Assembly: GCA_023078685.1 (NCBI GenBank) | Contig: JALGAS010000006.1 | Location: 558,001-622,000 of the forward strand | Direction of reading: 5' to 3' | Origin: Neopestalotiopsis rosae | Taxonomy: Eukaryota > Ascomycota > Sordariomycetes > Amphisphaeriales > Sporocadaceae | Length of the DNA: 64,000 nt | Shown here: piece after piece, positions 39,031 to 51,930 of the stretch | Layout of the letters: each line of letters opens with the position of its first letter | How positions within the stretch are numbered: the first letter of the stretch is position 1 | Program-made: the position numbers and the translations under genes | The notes under the pieces: generated by a model | Told to the model about the DNA's origin: nothing | Databases searched by the model: none | The model's input: the letters and a program-made list of their open reading frames with translations, nothing else

Positions 39031-39050
39031 CCCCCCCCCCCCCCCCCCCC
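39031..39050. repeat. Poly-C tract (C20)
   Basis: Twenty uninterrupted C residues (G20 on the minus strand) directly after GGGCCGG. Long C/G homopolymers are rare in fungal DNA and are prone to slippage and sequencing error, so the true length is uncertain. Confidence 0.9.
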
Positions 39051-40963
39051 TTGTGAGTTGAATCATTTCGAACCATGGGCCCGGGCTTATCCGCATTGCA
39101 AAAACTGGAGATTGGCGTAAAGACCGTGCAGGACTGGACACTCTCAGGGGTGGTGCAGCTTTCCAGGGGGGGTGGTTGAGAGTGGGAGAGTGAGAGTAGA
39201 GGAAAAGGGCCCGTAAGTTTCTACCGACCTAGACAAGAAAGATTACCGCAAAGTAAAAAGTGAATTCCTTGTTCATAGTAGCATGATGCTGATGACGATT
39301 TTCCACTGTTCCCAAAGCACGGGGCATCGTCTTCAGCGTTCTAGCCCTTCGTACTAAGTCCATCACTTGGGCAAGCGGGCCTTATTTTGAATTGTTTGGA
39401 GCAGGGGCAACAGAAAAGGGAAAGTGATAGTCATTCAGAGGTATCCATAATGGAGCTCTCTCTGTCTTTGTCTTTCGAGTTGTCGTCTGTGTTTGTGTGA
39501 ACTCGTATCTTTCTTTGGAAAATGGGAACAAGTAAAAATCAAGGTAGAAACCCCAGTCCCTCTTCTGCCCAAAATGAGTGCCTTGCTGCAGTATGGCTCG
39601 AGCTTTCATCCTTTCTCATTCACTCATTCATGGGAAAACGATATCATCGGGCAGAAAGTTGAGCCGGCAGATGTGCTCTATCGAAAGGTGAAACGAGCTA
39701 TCGGGAGGAAATGTCGAAAGATCAGCGTCCGCAGCATTACGACTTTCCAACTTGTCAGCTGTGATCGAGAAATGCCATCGGCCGCCCCAAGCCTTGTAAC
39801 CGTGCTTCTGCTCTCTCTTTCTCTCTGAAGTGATTGATTATGCCAACCCCCCGGGGAAGCCGGAACACATATCCAGCTTGCCGAGGCAGGCATTATTTCC
39901 CATTGATAGCGGCATCTGGGTTGAGAGGAAGAACTCTTGGCTGCCGTCTTCTGCTGACTCGGCTCGGCCAGACCGAGACCGAGATGCAGGATTACGATGG
40001 ACTATAGAAGGCTGAAAGAGAGCTGAGTGAAAGTCAAAGATGCCTGAATCACGTAAAAGCAAAAGCAAATTGGCAATCACGATAGAATTACTCGAATGGT
40101 TAAAGTGTATTAAGGAAAGAATGGTGAAAATATGCTTCTATTCGTGATCAATTATGCCTGATATACATTAGCATAACTTGGTATATATTGTATCAAGCTT
40201 GGATGTCCTGTCATAGTGTATGAATCTCAAGGTCCTGTGACGATTGCTATAATTCATGGGATTGAGCAAGTAATACGAAAGATGCATGTAGTTGAACTGT
40301 GTTTGAATGCTCTACTCAGCTCTGTTGTAGTTCTATGTAGGTCTTGGAGGCGATTCGAAGGCTGCACTGGAGAATGGAAACTAGATCCATATCGCCACGT
40401 GAGCGCCGGAAAGCTGCTGAATATCAAATGTCGATACGAATATGAACAGTGTTCACTGAATCAGAGAAGAATCAATGATAGGAAGAGGGCTGTCTATGAT
40501 GAACTGTCCCATCCATAAGGATTTCCTTGAGCCGTATCACATATGGAAGCATCTAGTCATATTCATCGAGACCAGATATCATTGCTCCTCGCATTCCGAA
40601 GTGATGCGGGTCATTTATCTTCACCTCGTGATTCTTTCTTACCAATCTCTATAACACATACGAGCTTGAACGCAACGATCGAGAGTTCCAATGATTCATG
40701 TCTCTTCTCACACGACTTGCTTGAGCATGGGATCAGAAACTCTTGAGTGCAGCAAGCCATTTCGCGCCTGTGTCCTGTGAGGAATTGTCTCGTAGATTCA
40801 AGATGGCTTGGCGAATCCGATCTATTTGGCGAGACTATGGGATCGACGAGCCTCATCAACGCAGTCCCCCAAAACACTGTTGACCGACTTTCGAGTCTCT
40901 TCCACTTGCACAAGTCCAAGAGATTTCAGCTCACCCTGTACCTAGAGCTCGAACCCATTAACC

Positions 40964-41509
40964 TCAGCAGTGGTGGCCACAACCTCGAGGTCCACAACAA
41001 CAGCTCCTCTGCGCGGTGTGACTCTGGCACGTAACCTGCACCGTGGGCGCCGTGGGAACGTCTACGTACTGCAACACACGAGGTTGCGGGATGAGCACAG
41101 GCGCCGCACCCGCCGTCCCCATCGTCGTAGCCGTGACCGGCACAGCGGCAGTAGTCGCTGTTGCTGCTGCTGCTGCCGCTGCCGACGCCGCCGCAGCAGC
41201 CACCGCTACAGGTTGCGATTGTTGCTGCGGTACGGCGGCGGTGGCGCCTGCTGCTGGCTGAGCCAGCGGAGCCTGCTGATGATGATGATACCCCCGGGGA
41301 GGAGGGAAACCGAAACCGTGCTCCCAAGCCACGTTGCTGAAGCTCCCGTCGAAGGGCGCCGGCGGGCCGCCGGCGGGCCCTGATCTCTGCTGAAAGCTGT
41401 AGGCTCCGTAGGGAGCTTGGAGGTAGGCCCACGGCGGCGGGGCTGCGCGGACGCGGTGGTTATGGTGGCGGCCATAGTGGCGTCGGCGGCGGCGTTGGTG
41501 AGGTGCCAT
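40964..41509 (-). CDS. Pro/Ala/His-rich low-complexity protein, 181 residues
   Basis: A single ATG-started ORF with a good context (ACAAAATGGC) and strongly GC-ending codons, in contrast with its AT-richer surroundings. The N-terminus is basic (MAPHQRRRRRHYGRHHNHR), followed by a Pro/Gly/Tyr-rich part (WAYLQAPYGAYSFQQRS, GFGFPPPRGYHHHQQ). An Ala/Thr/Val-rich block occupies about 95-130. The end is unusual and Cys-rich (CCCGPRGCGHHC). A GTTACG at the codon after PTVQ could be a donor, so the last 20 residues may be intronic. No signal peptide or membrane helix. No family recognised. Overlapping ORFs in other frames (40926-41432 minus, 40970-41383 plus) are compositional shadows. Confidence 0.55.
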   Translation of the reverse strand: MAPHQRRRRRHYGRHHNHRVRAAPPPWAYLQAPYGAYSFQQRSGPAGGPPAPFDGSFSNVAWEHGFGFPPPRGYHHHQQAPLAQPAAGATAAVPQQQSQPVAVAAAAASAAAAAAATATTAAVPVTATTMGTAGAAPVLIPQPRVLQYVDVPTAPTVQVTCQSHTAQRSCCCGPRGCGHHC

Positions 41510-42863
41510 TTTGTCTGCTTTAAATCTTTGCTCGTTCGACGGGATCGAAGAATCTACACAGCGAAGTATCTTGCCCTGGCTCGGAAGTATATCGAGTCAA
41601 ATAGGGGTCGAGCTGATTTGATGAGATATGGATTTCAAATAGGCTTCACAATGGAGATGTTGATATGTGCAAGTCCCGGTGACTATGGACTTTGATTCTG
41701 AGCAGGTGACGCGAGTTCAGCAGAGTCAATATGATCAATGCTAATATCCAGAATAAAACTTGTTGTTTTCTCACAGATCTTTAGCACTTGTATGGCCTGA
41801 TCTTTCCTTCGCCTAAACATGCAGAAGGCCAAGGAAAATTTGTTACCCAAAGTACGAGTAGTAGATGAGTCAATAACCAGTAGTTTGTCCAAATATACTA
41901 TAAGCAAACATTTCGCTACCTTGGAGTGTCCAAGTCTTAAAAGTGCATCAATTTGTTACAGTCCTTATCAATGGTGTATCTGAAATCATCAAACGAAAAA
42001 TCTCCAAGCAAACCGCGTACGAATCCATTCACTACACTAAAGAAAAATCACATTGCTATAGTGACAAGATTCTCGTTGTTGCAGGAAGATGGTACCAACA
42101 CTCTGGGGGACAAAGCCGCTCAACCGGAAAGGGGGGACGTTCCAGGCAAAATCATCAGTATTGATTCGGTCCCACACTCCAGACATGCATGAGTAGAACG
42201 TGCCCTGAAATAAGCATATATCCATTATATATCACAATGATAATATACCGAATCTTCCGCCACTCATTCACTATCCGAGACACAGCAGCGGGAAGCTGCA
42301 TGTTCACAAGAGTGAGCAAGGTACGGATACGAGGATGACCATTGCGCCGCCAAGTTGACCTTGGATTGGAAAAAGCTGTCAGCTTTGATTGCAGGCCTTT
42401 GCGAAATGTGAAAAACGTCTCGTGCTACTGTGTGCGAAATGTTTGTTCTGGGTGCAACTAGACGCGACCCTTCTTTCCCATTCGCCATATCTTGCCTGAT
42501 CAAGGTCTGACTTAATGTTTTGTATAAACAAGTTGTCGACGTCACTGAAGCGGAAGCAACTCTTCCTTCATGATGATTTTGTTCGTAAAACATGACCGAA
42601 ATTTGGCCGTGAAGAATTGTGTAAATCTTATGTTGCTCCCAGGAAAGGACGAGATCGTACAGTAAAACTTGGTCAAATGCCCCTCAATATACACAAATCC
42701 TTCTTCTCACGACGCTCGCTTCCCTTTACATATCCAGTTCCGTAATGCCTCGCCTCATACATGCCATGGTATCTCTGTTACAAATCCACCCAAATTTTCT
42801 ATATCGCTCCATTATGCAAAACAAAGTCATGGCTATCCATTGCCCAAAGAAAAATCCTCGAAA
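41510..42863. other. Intergenic region, AT-rich
   Basis: Lies upstream of the Pro/Ala-rich ORF and downstream of the DUF8035-like gene. Only short ORFs without motifs. Nothing further seen. Confidence 0.45.
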
Positions 42864-45727
42864 TCACCTCCTATCATCGCTTAGGATAGTCTCCAAATCC
42901 CGATCGCGGTCTCGGTGAGATGAGCGGTGATGACGACTGTGATCCTCGTATTCAATTGCACGGGGCTTGTCGTCTTCGTCATCGCGTCTGTGACGGCGAG
43001 AATGCTCCCGATCGTCATCCCGATCCCTATCTTGAGTATCGTCGTCGTCTCTGTCACGACGGTGTCTATGACGCTTTCTGTGCTCTTCATCGTCACGATC
43101 GCGACCGCGATCAGAGTCGCGGTCACGGTCGCCATGTTCCTTCTCGTATTCTTTCCGACGCATTTCTGCTCCTTGATTAGCATACAATTGGTTTTGATCT
43201 AATTGGAATGTGTGAACTAACCTCGCAACTGAGCAGTGGCAGTGGCATACGCCTGGATTTCCTCCTTGCTCAAAACACGAAGCACAATGACAAAGTCGTC
43301 TCGCACTTCAAAGCGCTCCTTTCCAATAGTAAGAGCCTCGGGATTGACCATTCGACGATTAATCTTGGTCCACCGAGCTCCCGCTGGTACATCTTTCTTG
43401 GTCTTGTCGTCCTTATGAGGTGCGACGCCCTCACGGATTGGGTTTGCGTCCTCGGGAAATTTGGAAGTGGGCTGCTTCAAAATACCCTTGACGGGCTTTG
43501 AATCCGCCTTATCCCTAGGAGGAGACACAACACGGACTTGCTTCTGGTCGGCGTCGAGCATTGCTAGCTCCCGACCCCGAGACTCATCCCGAGCACGGTC
43601 AAGACTGTCTCGGTCATAATCCCGACCACGTGGCTCTCGTTCCCTTTCCCGTTCCCGCTCCCGATCTCGGCCCGACTCAGAGGTAACGACGTCTGGTTCC
43701 GCTCGCTCCCGTGTGACCGGCTTATCTTTGTCCTTTGAACCGGCAGGGTCAATGGCAGCAAGCTCGGCCTTGAGATCCATCAAGCCCTTGGTGTCTGTAG
43801 GGTCGAAAGCAGCAGAACTGCGCTGTCGACGCTTACTTGCGGCGGCAGCTGATTCATCCGAGTGCAGATTCTCCTCAGTTTTGCCGGCAGATGCGCTTGC
43901 TTCTTGATCACGCCTACTGCGATCTTTTTCGCGCTCCTTTTCTCTTCGATCTCTTTCACGCTGGCGTTCACGCTCACGAGATGAATCGTCATCCCGACGT
44001 TCATGGCGTTCCTTGCCACTGTCTCGCCTTTCGTCCGCGTACAAAGCTTCCTCACGGGGCGGAGATCTCCTCTCAATTTCGGCATCTCGAGGCCTGTAGC
44101 GGTCCGCGTGGCGAGCATCGACGGCTTCAGTCTCAGCGCGCCTCGGAGATACCCTACCATCCTTGTCATCCTTTTCTTTATCCTTACCAGCGCTGCCGAG
44201 ACCAATCGCAGCAGCAGCGACACTCAATCCAGCGGCAACCTTGTCGCGCATCTTGTCACTCTTGCCCTCCTTGCGGTCCCGGCTTTCTTCGATACGTTGC
44301 CGGTCAGCGCCGACAACAGATGATCGTCGCTCATGCCGTCCACGAGATTTGTCCAAGCTCTCGTCCGACCGACGCTTCGGCTCCCGAGAATCATAGTCGC
44401 GATGCGGACGGTATTCCTCAGGATCTCGACGATCGAGTCGATCTGTTTCAATTGGACGACGTGGCTCAGTAGGCTCCAATAGATCAGACCGGATGCCAAA
44501 ACCACGTGAGCTGACTGCCTCATCACGGAATGTCTCGTCCCTATCGCGTTCTCGATCACGGTCACGGTCGCGTTCACGTTCTCGTTCCCGCTCACGGCGC
44601 TCATGATGGAGGTTTTCATCGCGAGCTCGGAATGACAAGTCATCCATCCTGGGGGAAGGATCTTGGTACAGTGATACAGGTCTTGGCCGTGAGGTCCTTC
44701 GATCATGCACCGGGCTAGCAGGACGGTCAAGTAATCCTGATCTTCGAGGGTCAACCAGTGGAGCGCTGGGTGGTGCAGCCGGTAAGTTGGGCATAACGAC
44801 AGTTCCACGTTCGTAAGTACCAGCCGCCGCGTGGCGATTGTACTGATCCAGTGCTCTGGATGTTGGGGGTAGTCTTCGCTCGGCCGGGCGAGCGCCGTAG
44901 TCGTGGCTCACAACATTGACCGAGGGCCGGTAGTAATTGTTCCCACGGTCAACGCTGTCACGTCTTCCATTTCGACTGCGCGGCCGATCATGGTCCAGAT
45001 CGTATCTTGCCAAGTCGCTTGGCTTTGTGTATTCGTAGTCATCCATGGCATATCCAGCTGAACTACCACCTCTGGACAAATTTGCATATGTGGATGGCCC
45101 ATTGTGAGATCGGACAGGAGCCCGGAGTCGATCATCAGCAGCGCCTATTCGCTCTCTCATGCGGTGCATACTCTCATGGTCGTAGACGGCGCTGTTGTGG
45201 CGCTGGTGACTCCGCGAACGTATAGACGATGCCGGCTGAGAGTAGTAGGTTTCTTCGCTGGAACGATACGGATCTCTGGCTGGACTTTCGGGCCTCCGAG
45301 GTACAACGGATGAGGCATGGGAAGACGGGTTATGTGGGCGACTGTGGTTGGTGGTTACAATGATTGGCTTCACTGAGCCTTGCGTAAAGGTCGACGACCT
45401 GTGACGGCTCCGACTTGGATCGCGACTGCTTGTGCTTTGCACGGTTGGTTCCTTGGTGACATTGTATGTAGTGATTGTCGTTGTCGCCGGGCGGTGGTGT
45501 GAGTGCTCGCCAGGGCGCCGGAGCGCAGTAGTATCGTATCGGCCGGTTGGGACGGCATGAATATCTCCGCTGTAATTATACCCAACGTTCGTGGGGACGG
45601 AAGAGCGCGCGTGGTGGAAGGTGGGAGACCGCCGCCCCGAAGCCGAGTGTCGATACCGTGGATCCGCCATTGAATGGTTGAAGATGTACGGCGATTGATT
45701 ACGAGACGCCACGACTTCTCTGCTCAT
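42864..45727 (-). CDS. DUF8035-like protein with long RD/RE charged tracts
   Basis: Exon 1 is 45727-43222 and exon 2 is 43165-42864; a 56-bp intron (GTTAGT...GAGCAG) joins TAQLR-EMRRKEYEKE. 935 residues from the first in-frame ATG (MSREVVAS); a second ATG 19 codons on (MADPRYRHS) is also possible. The conserved C-terminal block (about 782-836: GARWTKINRRMVNPEAL, RFEVRDDFVIVLRVLSKEE) matches what I recall as fungal DUF8035. The rest is mostly disordered: Arg/Ser/His-rich to about 350, then RERE/RDRD tracts near 395-415, 620-640 and 715-725, and an RD-rich tail with RHRHRRDRDDDDTQDRDRDD. An Ala-rich helix (KVAAGLSVAAAAIGLGSAG) sits mid-protein and might be a short membrane or aggregation segment. 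RD/RE tracts suggest RNA processing or condensate formation (inference). No function is established. Confidence 0.88.
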
Positions 45728-48700
45728 TGGGAGCACTTGAGAGGAGAGGAGAAGTTTCGACAAAGTTTTGGTGAGGGGTTCGGGCTCGCAGTGGGAGGAA
45801 TAACAAGCTATATCTGGCTGATGACCGGATAGGCTGCCCAAGAGCGGGACACAGGCTCAAACCGTGTGTTGGCAAAAGGGACCGCGGGGTCCGCAACCGA
45901 GTCTGAGCTCAAGAACTGATAGGTTGTATGTCTGATGCGTGTAAGATGTAGAGCAAGTAAGTTGGTTGGGGGCGAAAAGCAGGCAAGAGTCGAGAATCAA
46001 GTCATTGAAGTTACGGCCTCGAATGTTCTTTTTTTTTTCTCTTCTGTAGTAGTATGACAGGCGCAAGATGGGCGCACGTAATGCGAGAAGATCCTCAGCT
46101 TAGTAGTGATTGAGTGCCGTAGTCCGTTGGACTAATTTTGGGGCCTCTTGTCAGGCGCCGTGGAATCGAATGGGCTTCAATGCTCCTAGCGGACTGACTA
46201 TCGAGTTTCCAGAAGATTGCCGAAACGATTAGGAACCCAATGAAGCGATAGCAAGGGCGTAGGGTCCAATTCTTGTCTGTCGTGGGGTAAAAGTGCCCGC
46301 GGGCGCACGCACATGTACAGCAAACTGCAGTTGGGCTGCAGGATGGGATGGGCGATTTGTAAGGTATGTGAAGTAGTAGTAGGTAGTAGTAGGCCAGGTA
46401 TCCGTGGGTGGGCAGGCAAGTTGGTAGTCAAAATGCGCCAATGATTGATTACCAGGCTGCTAAAACGGTACTGCTCGGCAGCCAAGACCTGCTTCGAGGT
46501 TCGAGCTCGAAGATGCTTGACAGTGGATCCAGAGTCCGCCGCTTGGAGCCTTTTTCTCGGTCTGTTTGCGATGCTGGCAAAACTAATGTAGGTCTCAGTG
46601 TTGGGGCAAAAGCCTTTTGTGCTCGAATGACCTGATGATGATGAGATTTCGAAACAGGACGCCGGTTGGCGAATGAACAACGGGTATTGTGGTGGTGCTG
46701 GTGTCCGTTCCTCTCAGTGCTGCCAGGTGGGTTGTCCCCTTCTAAGCGTGCCGGTCTAGGGCAGATAGCCAACAGTCCCGATTGGAACAAGGCAAGCCCT
46801 GATGAATACAAACCGAGAGTAGGAGACTTTTTGGAGTTCCTCGCGATTTAGGCGAACTGCCTACGGGTCGGTTCGCTGCGTCGCCCGAGCTGCTGCTGTA
46901 ATGGATTGTTTGTGGATAATGAAGAACAGCGTACTTGGATGTATATAGGCAAGGCTGGCCGGAGAAAGTCCAGGGCTTATTGATGACACCTGGTGTGACA
47001 GGCGTACCAAAGTGCTTTTTGTGTTCGCTCGGCAGGCAGCTGGACTTTTTTGACTTTTCTTTTTGTAATCCAAGACGAGTAAGAAGCAAGAAAAGGAAGG
47101 GCTTCTCGCCAGCCTAGCTCCTGATAGGGTCTGCCGGTAAAGTGAATAAGTGAGTGAGTGGTGGATGGGCGGATAATGCAAAGCAGATGGAACCACGCAG
47201 ATCTCAGCAAGGCCAGCAAGTTTATCTCGTGCTCGGTTGATTCGTTCGCTCTCGTGTGAACAGAGGCATGTATGTAAGTTAATGTACGATGTACGTAGGG
47301 TGAATGCACAGAAAAGCTTTTCTTCGTATCGAGTGGGGGGTTTGGAGGGAGCGGAGGGGTTGAAGGCGAGGAGATGAAGATGGGAAGACGAGAATGAAGA
47401 CTAGACTCGATCTGTCCTTGTACACGCAAAGAGAGAAAGGCGTAAACTTAGGTACGGTAGGTATCAAATTTCACGTTTGAATGGATATGACCAAGCAAGC
47501 AATTCTACTACTTCTACGTACGAATACCTTGATAAAGCAAGCGTGTGGTCTTTTGCAACGTCCAGGTTCTCGTGGTTTTACAGGGGTTTGGGGTGAACGA
47601 TTTGATGTCAACGGTGGCACAGACAGGGTAACCCGTCCAAGCCTTTGGGATTGCTAGGACGGTTGCGATGGGGGGCCTTGGATGGGCCTTTCGGGGGGAG
47701 CCACTGGGGCGCACTGGCGGCAAGTTGCTAAGAGCTACAAAGCGTAGCCCAGCAAGCCTACATGTAGCCTAGCAAGCCCAGGTAGCTTGAGCTAAGCTAA
47801 GCGTCTTAAGATCTGGGCGATGACGTTCTTCTGAGCGGAGGGAGGGGAATCCCACCAAAGAAACATGTGGTGGACTACGTCAGTTCGTTGCACTTTCGGG
47901 CCAGGGGGATCGGCGGTTTTCTTCTTGCCTGTTTAGTGCATTGGTTAGTAGGTAATTGGTAGAGTGCCAACATACCATAGAAGAAGTCCCCTTATTATTT
48001 TGAGCAAAATAGGCCAGTCAAGATTGACAGCATTTTCAAATTGGGATAATGAAGGGAAAGGGGACCTGTGAGGAAGGGGCTCAAACTGTTGTTTCTTACT
48101 CTCGAGCTTGGTTGGTTAGGCTTGGGTTGGACGGGCGACACACGCGACAGTTCAGGCACTAAAGGGTAGGGTTTGAGCTTAGAACACGAAATTACCTTTA
48201 GCGGTTGTGCATGGCTTGCATGCCTCTATTCCGAACTTTGGGACAAGATCAGCGGTAATTGTACCCACGCAACCGTTTAGCAGGCGAAAATCCATCTGCC
48301 GCGCATTGACAAACTGGTAGGCTGGCTCGCATGCCCCCAATGCCCACTCAGCAACCACTGCATTGCCCAAGGTGCATTATCTGTGCATCGCGGGTTGCTT
48401 GAGATCCGGCAGCGAGCAATCAAGGAGCGCTTACAAGTTCTCCATCAGTAGTGAGCCTGGTGCTTGACGACCATCGACCATCCCCATCCCAATGCGCAGA
48501 CGAGGCGACCTTGTACAACCCAGGCCAGCAAAGATGAAGCAGCTACGCAATTTTGCCCGACTGCCCGATCGCCTTGTCTATCCTTCATTTTTCATCAGGT
48601 GAGGGGACAAGACAATTCGGCTCTTGTACAGAGTATCGCACAAATGATTTGCAGTCTAGGTAGACAATGAGCTATAGACTCCATGCAAATGTTGGGATTA

Positions 48701-51700
48701 TTCACTACAATGCAACTGGTCAGATCCTCCCTACACTAATGACCAACCTATTAATAACAACACCTCGCCGCATCCACCTGCAAGTGACTGATTGAAACAA
48801 ACTACACTGCAGTAGATCTCTTCTTGCTTGCGGCATTTCACGCAACTACAAGCATGTAATAAGACACAACAAGATGGAGCAGAAGAGAATAGACGGGATC
48901 CTTGTGGGTTCATTCGGTGCTCGTGCGCGTACCTGGCATTACTGAACGGATCTGCCCGCGGGGCCATCTGAACTATCACATCACATACCCTACATACATA
49001 CATAGTAGCACACTGACCGCGCCAGACCAGGACCCAGGTCAGCATTTGGTGATAATTGGTGGTTGGGCCCCGACATTCACGCCCAACTGGGCATTTCATC
49101 TTCAATAGTAGCTTGTTTCATTTGCTCTTTTTTTACATGTCAAGAAACTAAGAGCATGACTGTTTTAGTCAGGGACCATTCCGGATCGAACCGTTCGTGG
49201 GTACTCTCGGTACTCTCTACGTGAGACTGACCAACATCTTCTTCACATGTAAAGGTTAGACATTTATTAAATTCTGCTCCTCTTTTATGAGCGGGAAGTG
49301 CTCCGGACAACGGGGAAAACGGGACAGTCATGTCTTACTTCATCAAAGATGGGAGTTTGTTGATTGTTATCCACAGCGGATGCAGAGTTGTCAGCGTGTC
49401 ATGTCCCCAGAAAGAAAGAAAAATTGAACAGCATGCAAAGAAGCAAAGCAGTAGTTCTTCTTGGGATTGCCGTATCCGTAAAGTCCAGCCCACTTACACG
49501 TGGGCTACCCGAGCCGTCCAACGTAACGCTATCGTGTCGTCCAGATCTCCCCTCCGAGTAGATAAACCCCACCAAATGGAGACACGCAGAAGTTCTTTTT
49601 TTCGCTTCTGGAAGTTTGTCATCCTACGGCTCCATCAAAGGATCCAGTTCTTTTTCCATCATCATGCAAAAGTTTGTAACACAGTCGTCCCTCGGGCAAG
49701 TTCAGTCTTCGGTTCCTGTTGGGTCCAGTACATGGTACGTATCTTCATAAATGCCTCAGCAGCCAGCAGATGAGCAAGGCAGCAAAGGTCGATGCGTGTA
49801 AGTGTAGGTGAGTACACCTGTACTCCGTACTGGCTGCTGCATTTATGCCAAGCCAATGCCCGACTGACTATGGGCCGCTGACGAGAGCAGCATCCATCTA
49901 CCGAAACGGGAAAAGAAATAATGATACATATAGCAATTCCCCAACATAACCAAAGCAATGTCAATGTAAACAAGAACCTCGCTGGGAATTGCTTCGTGTG
50001 AAAAGCCCGAACCCACAAATGGCAGCTTTTCCTCGCCTGATCGGACGCTCTGGCCATGTTGTATTGGGCTAGGTTGCCTTGCCTAGGTGTTCCTCTGCCC
50101 AACAGGCGACTACCGCCATGAAGAAGGGTCATCCTGGAAGGGATGTCATCCGGAGAGGGGCCATCCATCTTGTATTTCACTGCCCACAACATGAATCAAA
50201 AAGACGCAGGTCGCCAGGCCATGACTAGATGCGTGAAAAAAGAAAAGAAAAAATATCGTCCTTTCCACAAGGCAGCAAGTGGCAACACGTCTTAGCTGAA
50301 CATGTCGTGATCTATTTCCAGCATATCCGGCAAGGCATCAACAGGGCCAAAAACGAAGCAAACAGGGCCATTATCAAGTCCAGGTATCACGACATTTTTC
50401 TCAACGCGCCAAGAGTTCATTTTTTTTCTTCCCTCTTCTCACCAGCGGCCGAAAAGCTTTGACTATGGATAGCACTATGCGACCCTGATCAGATCAGAGA
50501 TCAGTCCGAGATCCAAGCTCTTCCTACCAAGGACCAGGGGCAGCACGAAGCACCGATTGAAAAGATGGAACTTGAGTGGGAAAGGACAAAAAGACAAATC
50601 TCGATCTACACCCTTTCCGAAGTTCGATGCAGACAACTTTCTTGGCGACGCTGACAGACGATTGTGGCACAATTTGAAAATTTTTGCCTCCTCTAGCAGA
50701 TGTAGCTTGCAGATATCAAGTTGGGCACAAAATGCAGCCGTTCCTCGGCATTGCAGACAAAGTTTTACAAAGTAGGGTGCCGAGACACACCAGTCATTGG
50801 AAACGAATGACCACGACGGACGGCTGTCGTCGATACTTGCCTTCCTTGGAAATACATGAATTATCCGAGAGCCTTGATTGGTCCAAACCGACCTGCAGGA
50901 ATGGACCCTCCCATCGAGCCTCATTTTTCTGGTTCCCTGGACCTATCCCAGCATCTTGCGAACCGGGGAACGGCAACCGAGGAGTCCGATCGTTTGTGAG
51001 AAACGGAGACGGGACGTGACGGGCCTACTATCATCGGAACTATATCCGGCAAATAAGACCCTACATATGCCACATAGTATACGATAGGCGGCAGACCAAT
51101 GTTCATGAACCTTTCTCGGGGCCCCGTAACGCGTTTATGCGTGACTCTAGATTGTCTTCACCACTGTTTCCAAGCCTGGCTCGGGCAGGCTTCCACGCCG
51201 GCAAATCACCGACATTCGATTTGTGTCTGTGCTGTCATATTGTGTTTGGACTATACATACAACATTTTGCGTATCCATTGCCCATGACCAGTCTCGATAA
51301 ATGCCTCAGAGAAATGCTTGAGATAGAGACAAAGATGATCGCTGCAGGGGTTGCATAGTATAGTCCTGCTCCATAGAGTCGTGTATAGAAATGTCTTGTG
51401 GAATACTACTGCACGATATTTCAGCCCCTGGAGACCGAGCTGCTTCAGTATTCAAGTACCACGCGCTGGTCAATGCATTTTGAGGACTTCAGTGCCGACC
51501 TAGGTCGCGATGAGGATCTCAATTCAAGGGTCTCATGACACACAATAAAAAGGCTGGTCGATCTGGCTATTCAATATAGCTGCCAGGTATTACTCAACCT
51601 CAAACCTTCGAACAACTTGATAATGCCGCTTGTGCCGGCCTCAGAGGCACAAATGATGCACAAACTGGAAATCAATACGGCTGATTTATCGCAGCTGCGA

Positions 51701-51930
51701 CGTTATCGATTTGAAGTTATTTGCGAAGTTGGTAGATTATAATCTTTAAGATATGGCGGTGATCTCGTAGCGTGCCAACATAGAGAAAAACGAGCAGACC
51801 ATCTTACAGACCTCGAGTAGAATTTGTGTCCACATCCACCAAACATAGCAATGACCGACGATTTCCGTGACAATGTGACTAATACCATCTTCGAAACACA
51901 AGGACACCAGACTCCATGTGTTTCGTTCAA
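45728..51930. other. Gene-poor interval of 6.2 kb
   Basis: About 45730-47450 is pyrimidine-rich in the minus direction and probably promoter and leader of the DUF8035-like gene. A 20-bp tandem duplication lies at 47744-47783. ORFs at 48731-49105, 49330-49773 and 49662-50192 show no family motif or codon bias. Nothing else is supported. Confidence 0.45.
47744..47783. repeat. Imperfect 20-bp tandem duplication
   Basis: GTAGCCCAGCAAGCCTACAT is followed directly by GTAGCCTAGCAAGCCCAGGT (four differences). Related AGCTTGAGCTAAGCTAAGC sequence continues to the right, so this is a small degenerate AGC/AAGCC-rich repeat patch. Confidence 0.75.

Larger units (their letters stand above)
20357..40963. 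other. Very long interval without a convincing gene
   Basis: About 20.6 kb. Roughly 20400-21500 is purine-rich on the plus strand, so pyrimidine-rich in the direction of the DUF8032-like gene, and is probably its promoter and leader. Beyond that I see only short overlapping ORFs without family motifs, one exon-like segment (23487-23570), and simple repeats at 37007-37021, 37379-37405 and 39031-39050. No tRNA, rRNA, transposase or terminal inverted repeats were recognised. Base composition is mixed, with no obvious C-to-T decay. Possible contents are distal regulatory sequence, non-coding transcripts or rapidly evolving small genes. Confidence 0.5.

Noticed and set aside
49662..50192. 176-codon minus-strand ORF with one possible membrane segment
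   Set aside because: No homology recognised, no codon bias, overlapped by an ORF on the other strand.
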